From Planctomycetota bacterium (GTDB taxonomy: Bacteria > Planctomycetota > PLA2): 8,677 bases of DNA. Under the pieces are notes generated by a model. It searched no databases and was not told the DNA's origin. It saw only the letters and a list, made by a program, of their open reading frames with translations. Positions 1 through 7,142 of the stretch are shown here, piece after piece. The stretch's first letter is position 1. Every line of letters begins with the position of its first letter. The position numbers were made by a program, and so were the translations under genes. Location: contig JAKLKT010000098.1 of the NCBI GenBank assembly GCA_023150495.1, positions 1 through 8,677 on the forward strand, in the 5' to 3' direction.

Positions 1-198
1 GACCTCGCGCTCCGGCGCGGCGCCTCGGAGCACGCGGCGCGCGCGCTCGTGGACATGCCGGCCTCCGTGGTCGTGCCCGTGCTGCTCGAGCGGCTCGGGG
101 GAGCCCCGGGCGCCCGCGCGCTGCTCGTGCGGGTCGCGGGGACCGACCGCGGGTCGCGCGCAGAGTCCTGGAGGGAGTGGTGGGACTCGCGTCCCTGA
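1..198 (+). CDS. C-terminal end of a probable HEAT-repeat-type protein (5' partial)
   Basis: The frame is open from the window edge and encodes the last 65 residues before a TGA at 196-198. The visible part is helical and rich in Ala, Leu and Arg. It includes a segment reading LVDMPASVVVPVLLERLGG and ends in WREWWDSRP. A tryptophan-rich W..WW tail after alpha-helical repeats is a pattern I associate with HEAT/armadillo-repeat proteins of planctomycete-like bacteria; that family call is inference from a short fragment. The stop codon overlaps the Shine-Dalgarno sequence of the next gene, which starts 10 nt downstream, so the two are probably co-transcribed and perhaps translationally coupled. 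The start, any signal peptide and the full domain structure lie outside the window. Confidence 0.7.
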   Translation, partial: DLALRRGASEHAARALVDMPASVVVPVLLERLGGAPGARALLVRVAGTDRGSRAESWREWWDSRP

Positions 199-203
199 GG
201 AGG
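198..203 (+). promoter_or_regulatory. Strong Shine-Dalgarno AGGAGG for the secreted repeat protein
   Basis: AGGAGG sits 5 nt before the ATG at 209, inside the longer run GAGGAGGAG at 197-205, and overlaps the last base of the upstream TGA. It fixes the start of the 582-residue gene and suggests coupling to the upstream gene. Confidence 0.8.
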
Positions 204-208
204 AGATC

Positions 209-1957
209 ATGACGAACCGGATCAGGTGCGCGTTGCTCGCCCTCGCCGCGGCCGCCGCGGCGGAGGGCGCGGACGAGATGATCCTCAAGGTGTACGACCT
301 CGGCCCGCTCGCGGTCGCGAGGCGCGCGAGGTTCACCGGGGAGGGGCCCGGTCCCGCCGAGCGGGACTTCTCCCTCCTCGGGACCACGCAGCAGCAGGAG
401 GCGGGACGCGACGGCGAGGACGTCGAGGAGGATGCGTGGGATCCCGCCCCTCAGGTGATCGAGATCGTCCGGACCTTCGTGGAGGAGGGCGAGCTCCAGT
501 CGGTCGACGGGGGGCGCCGGCTGCTCGCCCGGATGAAGGAGGCCGACCACAGGACCGTCGCGCGCGTGATCGAGCAGATCCGCGGATCGGGGGATCCGCC
601 GGTCGAGATCGACGTCCGCCATCTCGTCGTCGCCGACCGGTCGCTCGACGACGCCACCCGCGCGATGCTCGCCGCGCCCGGACGGCTCGAAGCGGACCAG
701 CTCGCGGCGCTCGCGCGCCTCGACCTCCGCGGCGGCCGGCAGGGCGGGACGCTCCAGGTCGGGCTCGGGCGTTGGGGGGTCTACCGGAACGTGGGCAAGT
801 TCCGCTACGTCCCGGACTTCGATGTCGAGATCGCGCAGGCCGCCGCGATCCCGGACCCGATCGCGGCCATCGCCGCGGACGGTCTCAAGGCGGCGATCCG
901 GCCGTTCCTCCTCCGGGACGGCAGGCTGCTCCTGCGCGTCGTCGCGTCGATGGGCGACCGGTCGGAGCCGCGGCGCTTCGTGATGGGGTCGCCCGAGATC
1001 CAGGACGAGCTCCGCCTCCGGAACACCGACTTCGGCGAGGTCGAGCAGTGCGACTACCGCGGCGGGGCGCTCTCGACGGAGATGGTGGTCGTCCCCGGGA
1101 GGCCGGGCGTCGCCGTCCTCGCCACGCAGGCAGGCGCCGAGACGCGGTGGGACATCCTCGCGATCACGGTCCGGGCCGCGCCGCGGCCGGTGACGGGCGA
1201 CACGTTCGCCGTCACGCCCGTCGGAGCGCTGGTGGCGGACGATCCCGTGCGCGCCCTCACATGGAACGGCCAGACAGGCGAGCTCGCGCTCGCGCGGGAC
1301 GAGCAGACCGAGACCCGCCTGGACCTCGAGGACCTCGTGCGGAAGCTCGACTTCGCGGCCGCGCGGGACGGGGAGTTCCGGGGCGGGAGCGAGTACCTGC
1401 ACGGAGGGTCCATCCTGCTCCGGGGCGCAGCCGAGGATCTCCGGCTCTCCAACGACCGGATCGCGGCCCTCGAGCGGGAGATGATCCGGCCCATGCTCCT
1501 CGAGATCCGGCTCGCGGTCGAGGGCAAGGAGAGCCGCACCGCGGGGCTCTTGGCGGCGCAGTTGACCGCGGGTCGTCTCGCCGCGCTCGCGGCGTACGTG
1601 CGGATGGACACGGTCGGCGACTACGACGTCGAGGTGGCGCAGGAGTCGCGGATCGCGGATCCGAACCACGTCGTGGTCACGGCGGGGCTCTTCGCCAACG
1701 CGGAGATCTCGCTCAATCCGGACGGGATCTGCCGGCTGGACCTCGACCTCGTCGTCTCGGCGGCGCCGGACGGGATCCGCACGAGCGCCGCCCGCGCAGG
1801 CGGCGTGCCGCTCGTCCAGTCGGTGCCGATCGTCGAGCGCGTCGTCCCGGTCCGGCTGGACCTCGCCCCCGGCCGGCCGCGCACCGTCGATCTCGGCGAG
1901 AGCCCGTTCGGGCCGGACGGACGGCTCGTCGCCGTGATCTCGGTGCAGCCGCAGTGA
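209..1957 (+). CDS. Secreted protein of unknown function with two related halves
   Basis: The product has 582 residues. An N-terminal signal peptide (MTNRIRCALLALAAAAAA, about residues 1-20) predicts export. The mature start DEMILKVYDLGPLAV and the segment around residues 82-141 (IVRTFVEEGELQ..., then HRTVARVIEQIR, then a beta-like PPVEIDVRHLVV) resemble the short alpha/beta N-domains of secretin-like planctomycete proteins. That is a fold impression, not a homology result. The rest looks like a degenerate duplication: DQLAALAR at 163-170 followed by FDVEIAQAAAIPDP at 204-217 recurs as GRLAALAAYVR at 455-465 followed by YDVEVAQESRIADP at 472-485, each leading into strand-rich sequence. There are no transmembrane segments after the signal peptide and no catalytic motif that I recognise. 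An acidic low-complexity stretch (GRDGEDVEEDAWD) lies at about 67-78. The start is set by a strong Shine-Dalgarno. The gene converges on the serpin gene with only 3 nt between the stop codons. That it is a real gene is well supported; its function is not known. Confidence 0.85.
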   Translation: MTNRIRCALLALAAAAAAEGADEMILKVYDLGPLAVARRARFTGEGPGPAERDFSLLGTTQQQEAGRDGEDVEEDAWDPAPQVIEIVRTFVEEGELQSVDGGRRLLARMKEADHRTVARVIEQIRGSGDPPVEIDVRHLVVADRSLDDATRAMLAAPGRLEADQLAALARLDLRGGRQGGTLQVGLGRWGVYRNVGKFRYVPDFDVEIAQAAAIPDPIAAIAADGLKAAIRPFLLRDGRLLLRVVASMGDRSEPRRFVMGSPEIQDELRLRNTDFGEVEQCDYRGGALSTEMVVVPGRPGVAVLATQAGAETRWDILAITVRAAPRPVTGDTFAVTPVGALVADDPVRALTWNGQTGELALARDEQTETRLDLEDLVRKLDFAAARDGEFRGGSEYLHGGSILLRGAAEDLRLSNDRIAALEREMIRPMLLEIRLAVEGKESRTAGLLAAQLTAGRLAALAAYVRMDTVGDYDVEVAQESRIADPNHVVVTAGLFANAEISLNPDGICRLDLDLVVSAAPDGIRTSAARAGGVPLVQSVPIVERVVPVRLDLAPGRPRTVDLGESPFGPDGRLVAVISVQPQ

Positions 1958-1960
1958 GCG

Positions 1961-3064
1961 CTACGGCCGCGGGTCCGACACGCGGCCGAGGAAGAGGGTC
2001 CCGCCGGTCTTCCGGTCGCGGATGAGGAAGAGGAAGGGCCGGTCGGCGCGGAAGACCTTCGGCGCCCCCGGTTCTCCCTTGAGCTCCATGACGACGGCGG
2101 TCGCGGCCGCCGCCTCCGTGCCCGCCTCGTCCACCGCGACGAACGCCTTGTGCGCCACGACCGCGATGTAGAGGTTCGTCGTCCCGTCGATGCCCGAGAA
2201 GTCCGCGTCCCCGGTGAACGGGGTCTCCATCCCCATCGCGATGAGCGTGTCCTTCAGGTTGTAGGCGCTCTCGATCCTGAACCGCGGCAGGAAGACGGAG
2301 ACGTTCGCCGTCCTGAGCGCCTCGACGAGCCCCGCGGGAACCGTCGCCGGCTTGCCCTCCGCGGGCAGGATCACGACCATCGAGAAGCGGCCCCCCTCGT
2401 ACGGCAGCTCGACGGCGACCGCGCCGTCCTTCGCGGCGTACCCGACGTGCTCCGTCTGGGCCATGAACGGGACATCCACCTTCTCCCCGGACGCGAGCGT
2501 GAACGGCGCCGCCTTCGTGATCTCCGGCTCGAACGGCTTCCTCCACGCGGCCTTGAAGTGGAGCGCGTTCGCGAGCACGAGCGTCGTGTTCGCGTTGAAC
2601 ATGTCGGGGGAGACGATCTCCTTGATCCGCTCGCGCGTGCGCCCGGAGACCCATCCGTTGATGCGCTGCGCGGCGGCGTCGGCCTTGCCGAAGTCGAGCG
2701 TCTCCGGCTGCGCGCCGTAGTGCTTCTCGACGAGGTCCACGTACGCGGGGAGGAGCATCGCGCCCTGCTGCACCCACGCGGCGTTGGCGAGCGCGGGCGT
2801 CCCCTCCTTCCCGTCGTACTCCCTCGCGAGCGCGGCGAGCGCCTCGTGCACGCCCGCGTCGCAGCGGAGCACCTTCGCCATCCCGTCCGCCGTGGCCCCC
2901 CGGGCCCCCCCGTAGGCCATCGCGAGGGCCACGCGCACGCTCAGGGGCGAGCAGACGACGTTGCCCTCCCGCGCCGCGAGCCGGGCGAGGAGGTCGTTCC
3001 CGAAGGCGTGGTCGTCCGCGAACGACGCGGGGACGAGGAGGAGGAGGGGGAGGAGGCTTCTCAT
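1961..3064 (-). CDS. Secreted serpin (serine protease inhibitor) with an inhibitory-type reactive loop
   Basis: The product has 367 residues, the normal length of a serpin domain, after a signal peptide MRSLLPLLLLVPASFA. Serpin hallmarks appear in order: NVVCSPLSVRVALAMAYGGA (35-54), INGWVSGRTRERIKEIV (135-151), LVLANALHFKAAW (162-174), the FLPRFRIES strand (258-266), MGMETPFTGDADFSGI (277-292), HKAFVAVDEAGTEAAAAT (305-322) and DRPFLFLIRD...LFLGRV (341-362). The hinge GTEAAAAT has the small residues at P12-P9 needed for loop insertion, so an inhibitory, suicide-substrate mechanism is likely. Counting P15 at Gly315, as in antithrombin, which has the same loop length, puts P1 at Lys329 and P1' at Gly330. 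This predicts trypsin-like target proteases. I chose the ATG at 3064 because it gives a clean signal peptide; a TTG at 3100 would add 12 residues before it. No good Shine-Dalgarno precedes either start. The inhibitor probably acts in the periplasm or outside the cell. Confidence 0.95.
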   Translation of the reverse strand: MRSLLPLLLLVPASFADDHAFGNDLLARLAAREGNVVCSPLSVRVALAMAYGGARGATADGMAKVLRCDAGVHEALAALAREYDGKEGTPALANAAWVQQGAMLLPAYVDLVEKHYGAQPETLDFGKADAAAQRINGWVSGRTRERIKEIVSPDMFNANTTLVLANALHFKAAWRKPFEPEITKAAPFTLASGEKVDVPFMAQTEHVGYAAKDGAVAVELPYEGGRFSMVVILPAEGKPATVPAGLVEALRTANVSVFLPRFRIESAYNLKDTLIAMGMETPFTGDADFSGIDGTTNLYIAVVAHKAFVAVDEAGTEAAAATAVVMELKGEPGAPKVFRADRPFLFLIRDRKTGGTLFLGRVSDPRP

Positions 3065-3128
3065 GGGTCCATTGGACGGAATGCGCGCCGGGAAGTTCAA
3101 GCCCGCCCCCGGAGCCCCCCTTATTCTT
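3065..3128. promoter_or_regulatory. Short divergent intergenic region between serpin and GNAT genes
   Basis: This 64-nt spacer must carry the start signals of two genes that point away from each other. Its one AT-rich patch is TTATTCTT at 3121-3128. TATTCT at 3122-3127 could be a -10 box for the GNAT gene; a start about 7 nt later would fall close to the GTG codons at 3129 and 3135, giving a nearly leaderless mRNA. On the minus strand TTGAAC (3100-3095) resembles a -35 box for the serpin gene but has no convincing -10 partner. All of this is weak. Confidence 0.25.
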
Positions 3129-3644
3129 GTGCCCGTGGAGATCCGCCGCCTCGGCCCGGCCGATTCCCTCGAGGAGCTGACCCTGCTCCTCCACAGGGCC
3201 TACTCCGTCCTCGGCGGGATGGGGTTCAACTACACCGCCGTCGACCAGCCGGTCGAGCGGACCCGCGAGCGCGCGCTCGACGGCGAGTGCTACGTGGCGA
3301 TCGAGGATGGCCGGCTCGCGGGAACGGTCACGCTGGGCCTCGTCGACGCGATGGCGGACCCGCCCGAGTACGGCCGGCCCGGCATGGCGTACGTCACGCA
3401 GTTCGCCGTGGAGCCTGCGCTCCAGGGGAAGGGGCTCGGCTCCCGGCTGCTCCGGCACGTCGAGGAGCGCGCGCGGGAGCTCGGGGCGAGGGAGATCGCC
3501 CTCGACACCGCGGAAGGGGCGACGCACCTCATCCGCTACTACGAGGCGCGCGGGTACTCGGGGATCGGCCGCGTCCGCTTCGGCGGCAAGACCTACCGGA
3601 GCATCGTGCTGGGCAAGCCGCTCACGCGAAGAACAGGAGCGTGA
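3129..3644 (+). CDS. GNAT-family N-acetyltransferase
   Basis: The product has 171 residues from the GTG at 3129, a usual length for a single GNAT domain. N-terminal EIRRLGPADSLEELTLLLHRAY is the typical first strand and helix. The acetyl-CoA motif A is clear: AYVTQFAVEPALQGKGLGSRLLRHVEERARELG at about 87-119 (with the Q-x-x-G-x-G core QGKGLG at 99-104). The last conserved part is LIRYYEARGYSGIGRVRFGGKTY at 134-156, the strand and YYEarGY signature near the end of the fold. It should transfer an acetyl group from acetyl-CoA to an amine, but the substrate cannot be read from sequence. The start is uncertain: GTG 3129 and GTG 3135 are both in frame and neither has a properly spaced Shine-Dalgarno (the nearest GGAG, at 3111-3114, is too far away). 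The gene is divergent from the serpin and its last 23 nt overlap the end of the antiporter gene on the other strand. Confidence 0.88.
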   Translation: MPVEIRRLGPADSLEELTLLLHRAYSVLGGMGFNYTAVDQPVERTRERALDGECYVAIEDGRLAGTVTLGLVDAMADPPEYGRPGMAYVTQFAVEPALQGKGLGSRLLRHVEERARELGAREIALDTAEGATHLIRYYEARGYSGIGRVRFGGKTYRSIVLGKPLTRRTGA

Positions 3645-5049
3645 CGATCCCGAACAGCGGCAGCAGGATCAGGCCGGAGTAGGCCATGTAGCCGAAGAAT
3701 CCCGGCATCTCGACGCCGTTCTCCTCGGCGATCGCCTTCACCATGAAGTTCGGGCCGTTCCCGATGTAGGTGTTCGCGCCCATCATCACCGCGCCGCAGG
3801 AGATCGCCTCGAGGAGCCGCGGGCCGAGCACGTGGCCGTGCTCGACGTCCAGCAGCACCGCGAGGTACCGGGGGTTCGCGTTGATGTCGATGTGCTCGAT
3901 CCCGCACGCCGTGCTCGCGAAGGTGAGGTACGTCGGCGCGTTGTCGAGGAAGCTCGAGAGCATGCCCGTGCCCCAGAAGAACGCCGCGGGGCTCCGCATG
4001 CCGAACGCCATCCCGAACACCTCGCGCTGCCCCTGCCCCCACGCGTTGAGGACGAGGAGCGCCGGGCCCATCGTGACGAAGATCCCCGCGAAGAGGATCG
4101 CCACCTCGAGGATGGGGCCGAAGGTGAAGCGGTTCCGCTCCCGGTTGGCGCGGGCCGTCGTGAACCACGCCGCGGCGGCGAACCCGCCCATCAGGAGCTC
4201 CTGCAAGCCGAACGGCCAGGGTTCGCCGCCGTTGAAGAGGCCGGCGCCGGCCGCGTAGATCGTGCCGACGATGCCGAGGAGGTAGAGGAAGTTCCTCCCC
4301 CCGTCGATTCCCAGGGGCTCCGGGGACGGCAGCGCAGCGGGCATGCCGCCCACGTCCTCGCGGCCCGCCAGGTAGCGGTCCCAGACGTAGAAGACGAGCA
4401 GCACGAGCACGTTGACGGCCGCCCACTCGCGCCAGAGCCGGAGCGTCCACTCGAAGGGAACGCCCTTCAGGTAGCCGAGGAAGAGCGGCGGGTCGCCGAG
4501 CGGCGTCAGGAGGCCGCCGCAGTTCGCGACGCTGAAGATGAAGAAGATGACCACGTGCGCCCGCCGCGGGCGGTGCGCGTTGGCGCGGAGCAGCGGGCGG
4601 ATGAGGAGCACGGACGCGCCGGTCGTGCCGATCGCGTTCGCGAGGATCGCGCCGATCGCCATGATCCCCGTGTTGAGCCGCGGTGTCGCCTTGAGCGAGC
4701 CCCGGATGTAGACGCCGCCGGTGATGATGAAGAGCGATGCGAGGAGCGTCACGAAGGAGACGTACTCGTGCACCTTGTGCATCAGCTCCTGCCCGCCGGC
4801 CGAGCCGTGCACGAAGATGAGGTAGGCGACGACGGGGATCGCGAAGCCGAACGAAACGATCGCGCGGTGGCGGTTCTTCTCCCACCAGTGGCCCGCGAAG
4901 AGCGGGAGGAGCGCGATCGAGAGGAGGAGCCCCACGAAGGGGAGCACCGTCCAGAGGGGAAGCGCCTTGCCGAGCGACTCCCCGCCTCCCTCGGAGGCCT
5001 CGGCCAAGGGGGCGAGGAGGAGCAGCGCGAGGGGGGCGAGGCGACGCAT
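3622..5049 (-). CDS. CitMHS/NhaD-type ion transporter, probable Na+(or K+)/H+ antiporter
   Basis: The product has 475 residues, beginning with a signal-like hydrophobic segment (MRRLAPLALLLLAPLAEAS) and followed by about ten to twelve membrane segments. Ion-transporter-superfamily motifs are present: GTTGASVLLIRPLLRAN (141-157), VANCGGLLTPLGDPPLFLG (174-192), FLDNAPTYLTF (367-377) and MGANTYIGNGPNFMVKAIAE (423-442). The Asn-rich re-entrant motifs in both halves are those of the 'putative citrate transport / sodium:proton antiporter' family (CitMHS_2). Members are usually annotated as sodium:proton antiporters, but a carboxylate substrate is not excluded. I chose ATG 5049 because the signal-like segment starts there; ATG 5103 would add 18 polar residues. 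Neither start has a clear Shine-Dalgarno. The gene lies 107 nt downstream of the kimA-like gene on the same strand, so a role in cation balance fits the context. Its reading frame happens to stay open far upstream, antisense-style, through kimA and trkH; that extension is not coding. Confidence 0.88.
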   Translation of the reverse strand: MRRLAPLALLLLAPLAEASEGGGESLGKALPLWTVLPFVGLLLSIALLPLFAGHWWEKNRHRAIVSFGFAIPVVAYLIFVHGSAGGQELMHKVHEYVSFVTLLASLFIITGGVYIRGSLKATPRLNTGIMAIGAILANAIGTTGASVLLIRPLLRANAHRPRRAHVVIFFIFSVANCGGLLTPLGDPPLFLGYLKGVPFEWTLRLWREWAAVNVLVLLVFYVWDRYLAGREDVGGMPAALPSPEPLGIDGGRNFLYLLGIVGTIYAAGAGLFNGGEPWPFGLQELLMGGFAAAAWFTTARANRERNRFTFGPILEVAILFAGIFVTMGPALLVLNAWGQGQREVFGMAFGMRSPAAFFWGTGMLSSFLDNAPTYLTFASTACGIEHIDINANPRYLAVLLDVEHGHVLGPRLLEAISCGAVMMGANTYIGNGPNFMVKAIAEENGVEMPGFFGYMAYSGLILLPLFGIVTLLFFA

Positions 5050-5060
5050 GAGGGGGCGGG

Positions 5061-5087
5061 TGTATCCGACGCGGCGGGGGAGGTCAA
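5061..5087 (-). promoter_or_regulatory. Candidate weak promoter for the antiporter gene
   Basis: On the minus strand TTGACC (5087-5082, five of six matches to the -35 consensus) is followed after 15 nt by GATACA (5066-5061, three of six to the -10). The spacing is short. A transcript starting about 7 nt past the -10 would begin only a few nt before ATG 5049, so the mRNA would be nearly leaderless, which would agree with the missing Shine-Dalgarno. A promoter inside such a GC-rich spacer could also be chance. Confidence 0.25.
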
Positions 5088-5156
5088 GCGGCGACCGGCG
5101 CATGGCCCGAGGGCCTGCCTGCCGAAGCCCAAGGCGAAGGCGGGAGCCCCCCCCGA

Positions 5157-7139
5157 TCACGCGCCGACCCTCGCCGGCAGGATCACCATCGTCTGCCCCT
5201 CGAGCTGGAGGCGCCTCTGGACGGAGAACGCCGTCTCGTTGTGGAGGATGCGGTGATACCAGCGCTCGTTCCGGAAGATGAGCTGGCCCGCGAAGAACGT
5301 CACCTTGTCGAACTCGCTCGCGACGAGCAGGCAGAGGCTCTCGAGGAGCGAGACGACGTCCGTGCCCACGCCCATGCGGTAGGAGGCCGGGATCCCCTGG
5401 CCGTGCATCAACTCGACGTACTTCCGGAGCTCGGTTTCCGTGCGGTCGCGGATCTTCTCCACGGCCGCCTCGTCCTTGAACGCGCCCGAGTCGATGACGC
5501 CGACGCTCACGAACACGACGCTCTTGAACTGGCCGGGGAAGGCGCGGAACGCAGCGAGCGTCGTGTGGATGCCGAGGCCCGTGTACCCGCCGACGAGGAC
5601 CGCGGCCGCGTGCTTCGAGGGGTCCGCGGGGCCGGGGGAGCCCTCCCGCACGCGCGGGATGCTCGAGAGGCTCCGGTAGAGCTCCTGCATCCGGTGGTTC
5701 ACCGCGCGGTAGTGGCGGCGCACGAGGAAGCAGATGCACAGGACCGCGAGCGTCGCGACGAGCGTGATCCACCCGCCCTCGAGGAACTTCTCGAGGACCG
5801 TGACGACGAGGATCGTGACGCAGAACGCGAGGCCGAACGCGAAGAGCGCGAACTGCCGGCGCCACGGCCGGCTCGCGCGGCGTTCCCCGAGGAGCCACCG
5901 CGTCATCCCGAGCATCGAGAGCGAGAAGGTCAGGAAGACGTTGATGCTGTACATGACGACGATCTGCCGCACGTCGCCGCCGGTGTAGAGGAGCGCCACG
6001 AGCGCGGCGACGCCCATCAGCACGATCCCGTTCCGCGTCGTGAGCCGCTCGGAGAGCGCGGCGAACTGCCGCGGCACCCACGCGTCGCTCGCCATGTTCG
6101 CGAGGACGCGCGGCCCGTCGAGGAAGCCCGCCTGCGCCGCCACGACGAGGAGCGCGCCCTCGGCGAAGAGCGTGAGGACGACGAAGGAGTGCCCGAGCGA
6201 GAGGCGCGACGCCACGTCGTCGGCGAGCACGGCGTTGAAGGTCTTCCCGGGCAGCGGCCGGATCCCGCAGAGGAGGTAGCAGACCGTCAGGCCCGCGGCC
6301 GTGAGGGCGAGCGAGAGCGCCATGTAGCGCATCGTGCGCTTGGCCGTCAGGACGCGCGGCTCGCGCATGATCGGGATGCCGTTCGACACCGCCTCGATGC
6401 CGGTGTAGGTGCCGCCGCCCAGCGAGTAGGCATGGAGGAGGAGCAGCAGGAGCCCGCCGACGCCGAGCGCCGCGTGACCCTCCCGGGCGTCGGCGTGGAG
6501 GTCGCGCGCGACGCCCGGCAGCGCGTCGCCATGGGAGAGGATCCCGCCCGCGACGAGGATCGCGTGCGTGAGCAGGAAGAGGAGGAAGACGGGAAGAAGG
6601 GCGAGGATCGACTCCTTGACGCCGCGGATGTTGATCGCCGTGAGGAAGGCGATGAGCACGATCTCCACCGGGAGCTTCCACGCCGCGTGGCCGGGAAGGA
6701 GGCTGAAGAGCGCGTCGCCCGCCGCCGCGATCGAGATCGTGATCGTGAGGACGTAGTCGATGAGCAGCGCGGTGCCCGACAGGACGCCCGCCTTCTCGCC
6801 GAGGAGCGCGGAGGCGACCACGTAGCCGCCGCCGCCGTGGGGGAACCGCTCGATGATCCGCGAATAGCAGGCCGAGATGACGAAGACCGTGACCGCCATG
6901 AGCGCGGCAAGCGGGATCGCGAGGTAGGTGTGGTCGCCGAGGGTGCGGAAGGCCTCCTCGGGGCCGTAGGCCGACGACGAGAGCCCGTCCGCGCCGAGGC
7001 CGACCCACGCGAGGAAGGCGACGACGGAGAGGCGGTGGAAGACCTGCCGGTCGCCGAGGTCGCGCGGCGGGCCGAAGAGGAGCCGCCGGAGGCGGGAGCC
7101 CTTGGCCTTGCGCCCGGGATCGGTTCCGTGGCCGTCCAT
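5157..7139 (-). CDS. kimA: KimA-type APC-superfamily potassium transporter
   Basis: The product has 660 residues: about twelve membrane segments (35-475) and then a soluble C-terminal alpha/beta domain (about 510-660) of the universal-stress-like type found in KimA. KimA of Bacillus subtilis (formerly YdaO, about 607 residues) is a high-affinity K+/H+ symporter. From memory its ion-site residues are Asp36, Tyr43, Asp117, Thr121, Ser125, Thr230 and Glu233. The equivalents are all here with matching spacing: Asp51 and Tyr58 in GADGLSSSAYGPEE, Asp128, Thr132 and Ser136 in LLIDYVLTITISIAA, and Thr246 and Glu249 in YTGIEAVSNG. Tyr397 in MYSINVFLTFSLS may match Tyr377. The C-terminal signature FFAGQLIFRNERWYHRILHN (615-634) is typical. 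ATG 7139 follows the trkH stop codon after 3 nt, in the same frame and without a Shine-Dalgarno, so coupled translation is likely. Other family members without tested transport exist, so the K+ assignment rests on the motif match and on the neighbouring trkH and riboswitch. Confidence 0.93.
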   Translation of the reverse strand: MDGHGTDPGRKAKGSRLRRLLFGPPRDLGDRQVFHRLSVVAFLAWVGLGADGLSSSAYGPEEAFRTLGDHTYLAIPLAALMAVTVFVISACYSRIIERFPHGGGGYVVASALLGEKAGVLSGTALLIDYVLTITISIAAAGDALFSLLPGHAAWKLPVEIVLIAFLTAINIRGVKESILALLPVFLLFLLTHAILVAGGILSHGDALPGVARDLHADAREGHAALGVGGLLLLLLHAYSLGGGTYTGIEAVSNGIPIMREPRVLTAKRTMRYMALSLALTAAGLTVCYLLCGIRPLPGKTFNAVLADDVASRLSLGHSFVVLTLFAEGALLVVAAQAGFLDGPRVLANMASDAWVPRQFAALSERLTTRNGIVLMGVAALVALLYTGGDVRQIVVMYSINVFLTFSLSMLGMTRWLLGERRASRPWRRQFALFAFGLAFCVTILVVTVLEKFLEGGWITLVATLAVLCICFLVRRHYRAVNHRMQELYRSLSSIPRVREGSPGPADPSKHAAAVLVGGYTGLGIHTTLAAFRAFPGQFKSVVFVSVGVIDSGAFKDEAAVEKIRDRTETELRKYVELMHGQGIPASYRMGVGTDVVSLLESLCLLVASEFDKVTFFAGQLIFRNERWYHRILHNETAFSVQRRLQLEGQTMVILPARVGA

Positions 7140-7142
7140 CGT

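Noticed and set aside
577..588. Palindrome GATCCGCGGATC as an operator or attachment site.
   Set aside because: It lies within the coding sequence of the secreted repeat protein, encodes ordinary residues there, and such palindromes are common in GC-rich DNA.
3065..3100. Upstream TTG start for the serpin, adding 12 residues.
   Set aside because: It would place polar residues and prolines before a clean signal peptide that begins at ATG 3064.
5104..5115. Inverted repeat GGCCCGAGGGCC as a terminator after kimA.
   Set aside because: The stem is short with a tiny loop and there is no T tract on the minus strand.
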